DNA from: Ilumatobacteraceae bacterium
Lineage (GTDB): Bacteria > Actinomycetota > Acidimicrobiia > Acidimicrobiales > Ilumatobacteraceae
Direction: 5' to 3'
NCBI GenBank assembly: GCA_023257035.1
Contig: JALRDI010000127.1
Coordinates: 1 to 11,332, forward strand
DNA: 11,332 bases
The notes below the pieces were generated by a model, which made no database searches, had not been told where the DNA came from, and was given only the letters and a program-made list of their open reading frames with translations. The position numbers and the translations under genes were made by a program. Shown piece by piece: positions 1 through 6,152 of the stretch. The stretch's first letter is position 1; each line of letters opens with the position of its first letter.

Positions 1-1
1 T

Positions 2-376
2 GCTCTTCTCGGTTTCGAAGATGAGGTGATGAAACTCGATGACCTCGACGACACTCCACCGCAGGGATTCTCGTTTCCGCTGATCTTCACGTGGACGCTC
101 CCACCGTTGCCAAATCCGCCCGATCTCTTGGTCCTTGCGACCGAAATTGCGGGCATTGGTGGCGTCACGTTGCCGATTGAGGTCTCTGCAATCGACTCAT
201 TTCCCAGCGTCACAGACGCCCCTGAGCGATCGTTGTCGATCGTTGCCAAAATTGCTCTCGAACTTGCTGATGTGTACATGAACAACGACACGGCTGTTGC
301 GCAAACGCTCGAGCGCTGCAAAGCAGTGAGCCTGTTCCTACTCGATCGAGCCGACCGCTGGCTCGCAGAAACCTGA
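2..376 (+). CDS. Hypothetical protein, probably cut by the left window edge
   Basis: I do not recognise this protein. The frame is open from base 2 to a TGA at 374-376. Internal starts exist (GTG at 26, ATG at 29), giving about 116 residues, but codons 2-25 also read as plausible protein (ALLGFEDEV), so the gene probably begins upstream of the window. A GAAG at 17-20 could serve as a weak ribosome site for the GTG or ATG, so a start there is not excluded. The visible part has an acidic start, a proline-rich middle (TLPPLPNPPD) and a likely helical C-terminal third ending RADRWLAET. There is no convincing signal peptide or membrane segment. It is followed after 12 bases by another small acidic plus-strand gene, probably in the same transcript. 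Confidence is moderate that it is coding and low for any function. Confidence 0.6.
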   Translation, partial: ALLGFEDEVMKLDDLDDTPPQGFSFPLIFTWTLPPLPNPPDLLVLATEIAGIGGVTLPIEVSAIDSFPSVTDAPERSLSIVAKIALELADVYMNNDTAVAQTLERCKAVSLFLLDRADRWLAET

Positions 377-378
377 GC

Positions 379-382
379 GAGG
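379..382 (+). promoter_or_regulatory. Ribosome binding site GAGG for the small acidic protein
   Basis: GAGG (with AGGA one base further on) ends 6 bases before the ATG at 389. This is near-ideal Shine-Dalgarno spacing. It is the main support that the short downstream frame is a real gene. Confidence 0.6.
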
Positions 383-388
383 ATCACC

Positions 389-631
389 ATGCGAGTGAGC
401 GAACTCATCGACATTCTTCGTGACAAGCCGAGCGATGCTGATGTCGAAATCGCGTTTGTCACGCCTGTTGATGACGATGCAAACGAGATCGTCGTCAACC
501 ATTTCGAACTAGCTGCGATCTACTCCCCTTTCGACGACAGCGTGCTGCTCATCGCCGGCGAAGACGCCGATGTCGATGAACTCATCGACGCTCTCGAGTC
601 GGGTGACAATCTCAGCGACGAAGCCGAGTAG
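389..631 (+). CDS. Small, strongly acidic hypothetical protein (80 aa)
   Basis: I cannot name this 80-residue protein. It is extremely acidic: 24 Asp or Glu against three Lys or Arg, so the predicted isoelectric point is very low. Its start, MRVSELIDILRD followed by KPSDADVEIAFV, resembles a loose group of small bacterial and phage-borne proteins that begin with a helix of the form V-x-E-L-I-x-x-L, then a 'P-x-D-A-x-V' turn into beta strands. That likeness is from memory and does not give a function. The middle looks like a beta sheet (EIVVNHFELAAIY, SVLLIAGED) and the end like an acidic helix and tail. There is no signal peptide, membrane segment or cysteine. The ATG at 389 has a good ribosome site. 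The TAG stop (629-631) directly abuts the stop of the convergent DUF2079 gene. Confidence 0.72.
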   Translation: MRVSELIDILRDKPSDADVEIAFVTPVDDDANEIVVNHFELAAIYSPFDDSVLLIAGEDADVDELIDALESGDNLSDEAE

Positions 632-2092
632 TCAGTTCAGCGGCGGCAGCGGCACTGAATCATCTCGTTGCCACACCACCCAGTGCTCGTTCTCAAAGTA
701 TTCGTCGAACGCGTCCTCAATGACGGCAAAATCATTGGCGGCCTCGGCAGACATGTTCTTTTGCAGAACAAGAAATTCCACCCGTTCCGCACACTCATCA
801 AGCCGTGTTCCTTCAAGTTCGAGACCCACCCCATAGAGCACTGCTCTAAATGGCGTGGGGAACTGGTAGATCTCTTCGCGATACGCAAGGTGTGGAGCAA
901 TCCGATAGTGCGCTGCAACCACAGCACCGTCGGGCACCACTTCAACCGCCTCACGAGCCGCCACCGCAACAGGATGCGACGGCGCCCAGTACGCCGGCAT
1001 CGCTCGGCCTTTTGGAATCGGCGACCACAACAACGCTGAGACACCGGTCCCGAGCACAACGCACACGATCGCAACACGACGGCCGCCAAGACCGGTCACC
1101 GGCAACTGCTTGATCGACCAGATTGTCCCGAATACAAGGGCCGGTACCGCCACAATGCTGTAGTGGTACTGCACGTGGAATTGGTACCAGTATGTGCTCA
1201 ACACGTTGGTGAAGAGCACGAGTGCGCTAACGAGCGCCACGCTCGGACGTCGAAAAAACTGAAAGCCCATTGGCAACATCATCTGCAGCAGATACCAAGG
1301 GCGATCTTCTGAGGTGAAGTACGACGCGACCTCTCGTGGTCGAGTGAAGACAGCCGACAGGAACCCGGTTGGCCCTCCAAATGGAATTCGCCATGCGTTT
1401 CGTGTCGGAACACCGATCAATGAACGCATCACCACAAACATCGCAATCAGGGTTGCGAACACAGCGGCACCTGCGGTGACAAGACCAATGCGCCGGTCAC
1501 GCCGCGCCGCCACCCAGATGCCCAATGGGACGATGACGAGCGCCACATCTTCTTTGACGAGTAGAGCACCGGCGACTGCCACCGCGTACCAGCGCCAACG
1601 GTGGGTTAAGGCTGCCCATAATGCGAGCGGAACAAACAAACCGAGGAAACTGTCTGGGTGATAGTTCTCAAGTAACGCACCAAGAACTGCAGGGTGCGCC
1701 AGATATGCCACGGCGAAGAACAGCGCCAGTCGTGATGAACGCAGCGCATCCCGCCCGTAGAGATACACCGGCACCGAGCCAAGACCGATCACGGCAGCTT
1801 GTGACCAAAACAAGATCCATGCCCCGGGCGCAACCCAGTAGAACGGCACAAGCAGCAACAACACAAACGACGTGTGGTCACCAAGCAGGTTGCGACCCAT
1901 CGTTGTCACAAACGGTGATTGAAACCTTGACAGCAGCCATACACCTTGGTCGTACAACCCCGAGTCATAGGCCGCTGTCCCTAACCCATGATGAATATTG
2001 AGAGTCAGCGATCCGTAATAAACAATGAAGACAACAATGATCCCGCAGAGAGCGAGCAGGCCCGGATCATGACTCCGGAGCCAGGATTTCAT
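632..2092 (-). CDS. DUF2079 family polytopic membrane protein
   Basis: A 486-residue integral membrane protein that I assign to DUF2079 (PF09852), a family of uncharacterised membrane proteins with a layout like GT-C glycosyltransferases. I infer no substrate. Features: a first membrane helix at about 11-30; the conserved YDSGLYDQGVW loop (42-52); GDHTSF (71-76) leading into hydrophobic helices at about 76-110; further helices near 120-140, 148-164, 167-195, 202-224, 285-300, 310-325 and 338-356; a conserved YHPDSF (144-149) and a KED (180-182). The last 120 or so residues look soluble and probably face the outside. The ATG overlaps the nusB stop (ATGA) and an AAGAGG lies 10 bases upstream, so it is the last gene of the cluster and probably coupled to nusB. 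Family call is fairly sure; activity as a lipid-linked sugar transferase is only a possibility. Confidence 0.88.
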   Translation of the reverse strand: MKSWLRSHDPGLLALCGIIVVFIVYYGSLTLNIHHGLGTAAYDSGLYDQGVWLLSRFQSPFVTTMGRNLLGDHTSFVLLLLVPFYWVAPGAWILFWSQAAVIGLGSVPVYLYGRDALRSSRLALFFAVAYLAHPAVLGALLENYHPDSFLGLFVPLALWAALTHRWRWYAVAVAGALLVKEDVALVIVPLGIWVAARRDRRIGLVTAGAAVFATLIAMFVVMRSLIGVPTRNAWRIPFGGPTGFLSAVFTRPREVASYFTSEDRPWYLLQMMLPMGFQFFRRPSVALVSALVLFTNVLSTYWYQFHVQYHYSIVAVPALVFGTIWSIKQLPVTGLGGRRVAIVCVVLGTGVSALLWSPIPKGRAMPAYWAPSHPVAVAAREAVEVVPDGAVVAAHYRIAPHLAYREEIYQFPTPFRAVLYGVGLELEGTRLDECAERVEFLVLQKNMSAEAANDFAVIEDAFDEYFENEHWVVWQRDDSVPLPPLN

Positions 2093-2490
2093 CCGTGTCG
2101 AACCTCTTCAGCAATCGCTGCAAGAACGCCGTTGACGAAACGTCCGCTGCCATCGGTAGAGAAGCGTTTTGCAAGATCGACTGCCTCATCAAGCACAACG
2201 GCCGTCGGAACGTCTGATCGCTCAAGAAGCTCAAAAAGCGCCATCCGCATGATTGCGAGATCGAGTACCGGCATTCTCTTGAGCGTCCACCCGCGCGACT
2301 TTCCCTCGATTAGCTCGTCAGCCTGAGTTGACGACGACTCTGCACCGCGGGCAAGCACCAAGACCAGCTCTTCGGGCTCAACTACCTGAGCATTGATTAC
2401 TTGTTCGACAGAGATGCCTTTTGACTGCGCCTCGTACAACAGGTGCAACGCTCGCTCGCGGGCATCAGATCGCTCATCGACGTTCGTCAT
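2089..2490 (-). CDS. nusB: Transcription antitermination protein NusB
   Basis: A 133-residue all-helical protein of the usual NusB length. In the family, NusB pairs with ribosomal protein S10 (NusE) on boxA RNA and promotes antitermination of rRNA operons. Diagnostic stretches are RERALHLLYE (11-20), the core RMPVLDLAIMRMALFELL (72-89) and VVLDEAVDLAKRFS (98-111) followed by GRFVNGVLAAI (116-126); the lysine, serine and FVNG positions are hallmark residues. The ATG lies 3 bases after the efp stop with no good Shine-Dalgarno site, so translation probably relies on coupling from efp. The efp-nusB adjacency is standard in actinobacteria. The stop overlaps the start of the DUF2079 gene (ATGA). 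No anomaly seen. Confidence 0.96.
   Translation of the reverse strand: MTNVDERSDARERALHLLYEAQSKGISVEQVINAQVVEPEELVLVLARGAESSSTQADELIEGKSRGWTLKRMPVLDLAIMRMALFELLERSDVPTAVVLDEAVDLAKRFSTDGSGRFVNGVLAAIAEEVRHG
2103..2108 (-). promoter_or_regulatory. Ribosome binding site AAGAGG for the DUF2079 gene
   Basis: AAGAGG on the minus strand ends 10 bases before the ATG at 2092 and lies inside the end of nusB. It supports the ATG that overlaps the nusB stop as the true start. Confidence 0.5.
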
Positions 2491-2493
2491 GTA

Positions 2494-3057
2494 TCAGACC
2501 CGAGTGATGTAGTCACCGTTGCGGGTATCGACCTTGACACGGTCTCCAATTTCCACGAACAACGGAACCTGAATGACTCGCCCGGTTTCAAGGGTGGCCG
2601 GCTTACGAGCACCAGAGACGCGGTCACCCTGAACCCCAGGCTCGGTGTCTGCAATTGTCAGCTCAACAGATGCAGGAATCTCAACCGAGATGATCTCATC
2701 GTTGTAAAACGCAACCTGCGCAGTCATTCCTTCGATGATGAAGTCCGCTGCATCGCCAAGAGCAACCGGAGCAACATTCATTTGCTCATATGACTCGTTG
2801 TTCATGAACACGTAGTCATCGCTATCGCGGTACAGAAACTGCATCTCCTCACGACGGATGATCGCCTGCTCAACACGGACACCGGCGTTGAAGGTCTTGT
2901 CGAATACGTTGCCAGTGCGAACGTTGCGGAGTTTTGTTCGGACAAATGCTCCACCCTTACCAGGCTTCACATGTTGAAATTCGAGCACCTGGAAAAGAGC
3001 GTTATCAAGCTCGAGAGTGATTCCAGTCTTCAGATCGTTCGTGGTGATGGCGGGCAT
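2494..3057 (-). CDS. efp: Translation elongation factor P
   Basis: A 187-residue EF-P, the cytoplasmic tRNA-shaped factor that rescues ribosomes stalled on consecutive prolines. The three beta domains are visible: an N-terminal KOW-like domain (about 1-63), a first OB domain (about 67-127) and the C-terminal OB domain (about 130-187), which carries the family signature around ATLETGRVIQVPLF and IGDRVKVDT. The acceptor loop reads KPGKGGAF (31-38), with Lys34 at the tip, the position that is beta-lysylated in E. coli. No EpmA, EpmB, YmfI or EarP gene is in the window. The ATG at 3057 has the best ribosome site of the cluster, AAGGA with 6-base spacing. The start lies 28 bases inside the end of the upstream peptidase gene. 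Next comes nusB after 3 bases. Confidence 0.97.
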   Translation of the reverse strand: MPAITTNDLKTGITLELDNALFQVLEFQHVKPGKGGAFVRTKLRNVRTGNVFDKTFNAGVRVEQAIIRREEMQFLYRDSDDYVFMNNESYEQMNVAPVALGDAADFIIEGMTAQVAFYNDEIISVEIPASVELTIADTEPGVQGDRVSGARKPATLETGRVIQVPLFVEIGDRVKVDTRNGDYITRV

Positions 3058-4136
3058 GGGGTGTCCTTCGGATGAGTAGTCAGATTTCGATGGCCATCGG
3101 ACGTGACGACCACAAGGTCCTCAATCCGAATACCGCCGGTTCCGACACGATAGAGGCCAGGTTCGACAGTCACCACGTCACCAGCCATGAGTTCTGCACT
3201 CGCTGATGCACCAAGAAACGGCTCCTCATGAATGTCGAGGCCGACACCGTGCCCAGTGCCGTGGACGAACAGGTCTACGAGCCCAGCGTCTTCAAATACC
3301 GATCGACATGCTCGATCAACCTCGCTGCCGCACACTCCCTCAGAAACTGCTTGCAAACCAGCAGTCTGTGATGCAAGTACGAGGTCGTACCAGCGCTGTT
3401 GTTCATCAGAAGGGCCGCCGACTACGAAGGTTCGAGTCATATCAGAGTGATACCCATCAACAAGGGCCCCAACATCAATGACAACCGTGTCACCGCCTTC
3501 AAATTGCCTCGCAGTCGGGCGTGCGTGCGGCAACGCAGCATTCGTTGGCCCAGATGCCACGATCGTCTCGTAACTCGGCCCATCTGCCCCAAGTTTCCGC
3601 ATCCGATATTCCAGTTCGTCGCGAATTTCACGCTCAGAAACACCAGCGACCAGCATCGGTGCAACTTCAGACAAGGTCTCGGATGCGATATTTGCCGCCT
3701 TCGCTATCAACGCAATTTCAGACTCATCTTTCGCCCGGCGTAATTGTCCGAGCAATCCGTCGGCGGCGACGAGTTCGGCATGAGCGGAAAGACTCGACCA
3801 CTCACTTTGCGGAACGATCGATGCTTCCGCTCCGAGCGGGCTCCCACTTGCGGCCTCGGAGATTGCGAGGTTCCGATCAGCCAAGGTGCGTGCCGTCACC
3901 ACCCCAATATCAGTTGCCCCGGATGAATCGAGTTGGTCACGAGCCTGATCGGTGTAGCGACTATCGGTGATGAACTGATGTCCTCGTTTGGAAACAATCA
4001 GCACCCCAGCAGAACCCGAGAAGCCTGTGAGCCACCGGATATTGCTGCGGTCACTCACCATCATCTGCTCAAGACCGCGTTCATCGAGCATGGCGAGAAC
4101 TCGCTCGGCACGACCGCGAACTTGAACTGAAGTCAT
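3030..4136 (-). CDS. pepP: M24 family metallopeptidase (Xaa-Pro aminopeptidase/dipeptidase type)
   Basis: A 368-residue cytoplasmic peptidase of clan MG, family M24B, expected to cleave next to proline in peptides using two metal ions. The N-terminal creatinase-like domain covers about 1-130 (SDRSNIRWLTGFSGSAG, 28-44) and the catalytic pita-bread domain about 135-355. All five metal ligands are present: Asp221 (VVIDVGA), Asp232 (HSDMTRTF), His296 (HGTGHGVGL), Glu325 (VTVEPGLY) and Glu339 (IRIEDLVVV). His204 (LPHARPT) and His303 (IHEEP) also match family positions. I chose the ATG at 4136 because it forms an ATGA overlap with aroQ and gives a normal N-terminus; the frame runs on to 4241 but that extension only shadows aroQ. 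The C-terminus ends in a short proline-rich tail (TPCPPSPRTI) that overlaps efp by 28 bases. The orthologue beside efp is called pepQ in mycobacteria; sequence alone does not separate aminopeptidase from dipeptidase. Confidence 0.93.
   Translation of the reverse strand: MTSVQVRGRAERVLAMLDERGLEQMMVSDRSNIRWLTGFSGSAGVLIVSKRGHQFITDSRYTDQARDQLDSSGATDIGVVTARTLADRNLAISEAASGSPLGAEASIVPQSEWSSLSAHAELVAADGLLGQLRRAKDESEIALIAKAANIASETLSEVAPMLVAGVSEREIRDELEYRMRKLGADGPSYETIVASGPTNAALPHARPTARQFEGGDTVVIDVGALVDGYHSDMTRTFVVGGPSDEQQRWYDLVLASQTAGLQAVSEGVCGSEVDRACRSVFEDAGLVDLFVHGTGHGVGLDIHEEPFLGASASAELMAGDVVTVEPGLYRVGTGGIRIEDLVVVTSDGHRNLTTHPKDTPCPPSPRTI
3064..3068 (-). promoter_or_regulatory. Strong ribosome binding site AAGGA for efp
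   Basis: AAGGA on the minus strand ends 6 bases before the efp ATG. It lies inside the coding sequence of the upstream M24 peptidase, so ribosomes finishing that gene run over both the site and the efp start before stopping 28 bases further on. Confidence 0.65.
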
Positions 4137-4567
4137 TTCAACTTGGCAGCGACTGCTCGAACCGCAAGTTCGTAGCCGGTGCCGCCAAAACCCGAAATCG
4201 CGCCCGTCGCCACCGGGGCAACAACGCTTGTGCGACGCCACGGCTCACGAGCATCAGGATTGGAGAGATGGACCTCAACCACGACCCCGTCATACGCTGC
4301 AAGAGCGTCGTGCAGCGCCCACGACGAGTGGGTGAATGCGCCGGGGTTAATGATGATGGCATCGCAACGTCCACGAGCGCCGTGCACTGCCTCGATGAGT
4401 TCTCCCTCGTGATTGCTTTGAAGGTCTTCGACCTCGAACCCAAATTCACTTGCAATCGACCGCGTTCGCGAGACGTGATCCTCGAGCGTGTCATGTCCGT
4501 ACACGTCGGGTTCGCGTTGTCCAAGAAGGTTCAGATTGGGTCCATGAAGGAGCAAGATGAGGCTCAC
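4133..4567 (-). CDS. aroQ: Type II 3-dehydroquinate dehydratase
   Basis: A 144-residue type II dehydroquinase, which normally forms a dodecamer in the cytoplasm and removes water from 3-dehydroquinate to give 3-dehydroshikimate, third step of the shikimate pathway. Essentially every family motif is intact: GPNLNLLGQREPDVYG (9-24) with Arg18 and the catalytic Tyr23; QSNHEGELI (50-58); INPGAFTHSS (73-82) with Asn74; EVHLSN (98-103) with catalytic His100; and REPWRRTSVVAPVATG (107-122). The start is a GTG whose GTGA overlaps the stop of the GNAT gene. I see no Shine-Dalgarno site before it, so coupling is likely. The TGA stop in turn overlaps the ATG of the peptidase gene. Together with aroB upstream it provides consecutive pathway steps. 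Confidence 0.97.
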   Translation of the reverse strand: MSLILLLHGPNLNLLGQREPDVYGHDTLEDHVSRTRSIASEFGFEVEDLQSNHEGELIEAVHGARGRCDAIIINPGAFTHSSWALHDALAAYDGVVVEVHLSNPDAREPWRRTSVVAPVATGAISGFGGTGYELAVRAVAAKLK

Positions 4568-5118
4568 AACATAGAACGGTACCGCCCAACGGGCATTCGG
4601 TACAGCACATGCGGTCGAAGATGGCTTGATTCAGGCACTCCAGGGTGCTCAAAATCACCATCAACATCCCTCGTCATACCGATTGCCTGCATGACCCACT
4701 GCGAGCGTTCGTTAGTGGCAGCGGTGAAAGAAAGCACCTCATCAAACCCAAGACCAGCTGGCTGCTCAGCAAAGGCGTACGCAAGAACTAGCCGAGCCGC
4801 CTCGCTAGCAAACCCCCTTCCCCACCATTTCGAGCGCAGTCGCCAACCAATCTCAACACCGTCACGAAACCACGGCACCATCAACCCGCAAAACCCAATT
4901 GCGTCGCCATCAACCTCAACACACCACAACCCGAACCCGTGGTCGTCAAAATGCCGATCAATGCGTTGAAGAAACGCGGCCGATGCCTCACGATCCATGA
5001 CTGGACCGATTGTTGCCATCACCTGAGAGTCGCCATTCAAGTCGGCAAATGCATCAAGGTCAGATGACGTCCACCGCCGCAGCCCCACCCTGGGTCCTGC
5101 TTGCGGTCCTTCTGCCAT
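4564..5118 (-). CDS. GNAT family N-acetyltransferase (RimJ/RimL-like)
   Basis: A 184-residue acetyl-CoA-dependent acetyltransferase of the Acetyltransf_3 (RimJ/RimL-like) branch of GNAT; substrate unknown. The acetyl-CoA pyrophosphate loop and following helix are clear: RSKWWGRGFASEAARL (95-110), preceded by strand VEIGWRL (88-94). The later motif TAATNERSQWVMQAIGM (132-148) is the usual N-x-x-S-x-x-V-M-x-x-x-G-M segment, and the tail FEHPGVP...HVLYRM (156-175) matches a widespread subfamily of small-molecule or protein acetyltransferases. The gene sits between aroB and aroQ and is linked to both: its ATG shares one base with the aroB stop (TGATG) and its stop overlaps the aroQ GTG by four. 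A GGAGG lies 13 bases before the ATG, further than ideal. It has no recognised role in aromatic biosynthesis; it may simply be cotranscribed. Confidence 0.9.
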   Translation of the reverse strand: MAEGPQAGPRVGLRRWTSSDLDAFADLNGDSQVMATIGPVMDREASAAFLQRIDRHFDDHGFGLWCVEVDGDAIGFCGLMVPWFRDGVEIGWRLRSKWWGRGFASEAARLVLAYAFAEQPAGLGFDEVLSFTAATNERSQWVMQAIGMTRDVDGDFEHPGVPESSHLRPHVLYRMPVGRYRSML

Positions 5119-6149
5119 CAGTCTTGGAGCGCCTCCACCAACACGTCCCGAACGATTGCTGGATCGATATCGGCAACTAACTCGACACCATTTGGTCCGT
5201 CGAGAACAAATGTGAGGCCGTCGATTGCTTTTTTATCGCGGAACATCAGCGCAAGAAGTTCATCTGCTGAGCCAACATGTGGAATGTCGGTTTGAAGACC
5301 ATAGAGACAGCCAACCACATCAAGATGTTCGGCAACTCGAGCCGAATCAATTCGACCAAGCCGCTCAGCGAGACGAGCGGCAAAAATAAGACCAATCGAT
5401 ACTGCTTCGCCATGAGCAATTTCATGACCGGAGGCGATCTCGAGCGCATGAGCCAATGTGTGCCCGTAATTGAGGATCGCCCGTCGTCCAGACTCTCGCT
5501 CGTCTGACGCAACAACTTCAGCTTTGATCTCGACGCAACGAGCCACCCTGGCCTCAAGGTCGAGGGCAGCAAGGTCATCCCCGGTCAAGAAGTGATATTT
5601 CGCCATCTCGCCATTACCGCAGCGCACCTCACGTTCAGGGAGCGTCGCAAGTGTGTCGAGGTCGCAAATAACTCCGGACGGCTGCCAGAAGGCTCCGACG
5701 AGGTTCTTACCCTGCGGCAAGTTCACACCGGTTTTGCCACCAATCGCAGCATCGATCATGCCGAGCAATGTGGTCGGCACGTGAACCACTGAGATTCCAC
5801 GGTGATACGACGCCGCAGCAAACCCAGCCACATCGGTCACCATTCCTCCACCCACCGCAACGACAACGTCACCGCGGGTAAGGCCAGCATCTGCGAACCC
5901 TTCGCACAATTCTTGGACAGTTGCGATCGTCTTGAACTGCTCGCCAACGCCGACAGCGAAACGATGCACGGGCAGCGAGATTGAGACCTCGACCTCGATT
6001 GATGGCTGACTGACAAGAGCAACGCGCCGAGGAGCGGGGATCAAAGATCGCAACATCTCATCGAGTTGGTTAATGACTCCACACCCAACCAACACTTCAT
6101 ACGAGCGATCGACATCAGCACCGGGAAGTGGCACGGTCACCTGCTGCAT
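5118..6149 (-). CDS. aroB: 3-dehydroquinate synthase
   Basis: A 343-residue cytoplasmic NAD- and metal-dependent enzyme that turns DAHP into 3-dehydroquinate, second step of the shikimate pathway. Visible motifs: GEQFKT (69-74), the NAD-binding AVGGGMVTDVAGFAA (98-112), PTTLLGMIDAAIGGKTGVN (125-143) with PQGKNLVGAFWQP (145-157), and three zinc ligands inferred as Glu181 (GNGEMAKY), His230 (NYGHTLAHA) and His246 (HGEAVSIG). A RDKK (304-307) near the C-terminus is also typical. Length is normal. The segment around Glu181 reads GEMAKYHFL rather than the commoner AE(V/I)xKYG, but the ligand and lysine are kept. The ATG follows the aroC stop by 3 bases with no strong ribosome site; the stop shares a base with the GNAT start. 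No aroK lies between aroC and aroB. Confidence 0.97.
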   Translation of the reverse strand: MQQVTVPLPGADVDRSYEVLVGCGVINQLDEMLRSLIPAPRRVALVSQPSIEVEVSISLPVHRFAVGVGEQFKTIATVQELCEGFADAGLTRGDVVVAVGGGMVTDVAGFAAASYHRGISVVHVPTTLLGMIDAAIGGKTGVNLPQGKNLVGAFWQPSGVICDLDTLATLPEREVRCGNGEMAKYHFLTGDDLAALDLEARVARCVEIKAEVVASDERESGRRAILNYGHTLAHALEIASGHEIAHGEAVSIGLIFAARLAERLGRIDSARVAEHLDVVGCLYGLQTDIPHVGSADELLALMFRDKKAIDGLTFVLDGPNGVELVADIDPAIVRDVLVEALQD

Positions 6150-6152
6150 CGG

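Noticed and set aside
611..628. Possible bidirectional terminator hairpin between the convergent genes
   Set aside because: The stem is only about five pairs with a mismatch and no T-run follows on either strand.
4137..4241. N-terminal extension of the M24 peptidase to a start at 4241
   Set aside because: The 35 extra residues are Cys- and Arg-rich and only shadow aroQ. The ATG at 4136 overlaps the aroQ stop and begins at the normal domain edge.
4268..4969. A 233-codon open frame on the plus strand, antisense to aroQ and the GNAT gene
   Set aside because: Both genes on the other strand have intact family motifs. The plus-strand product is rich in Ser, Arg, Pro and Thr without any recognisable domain, as expected of an antisense shadow.
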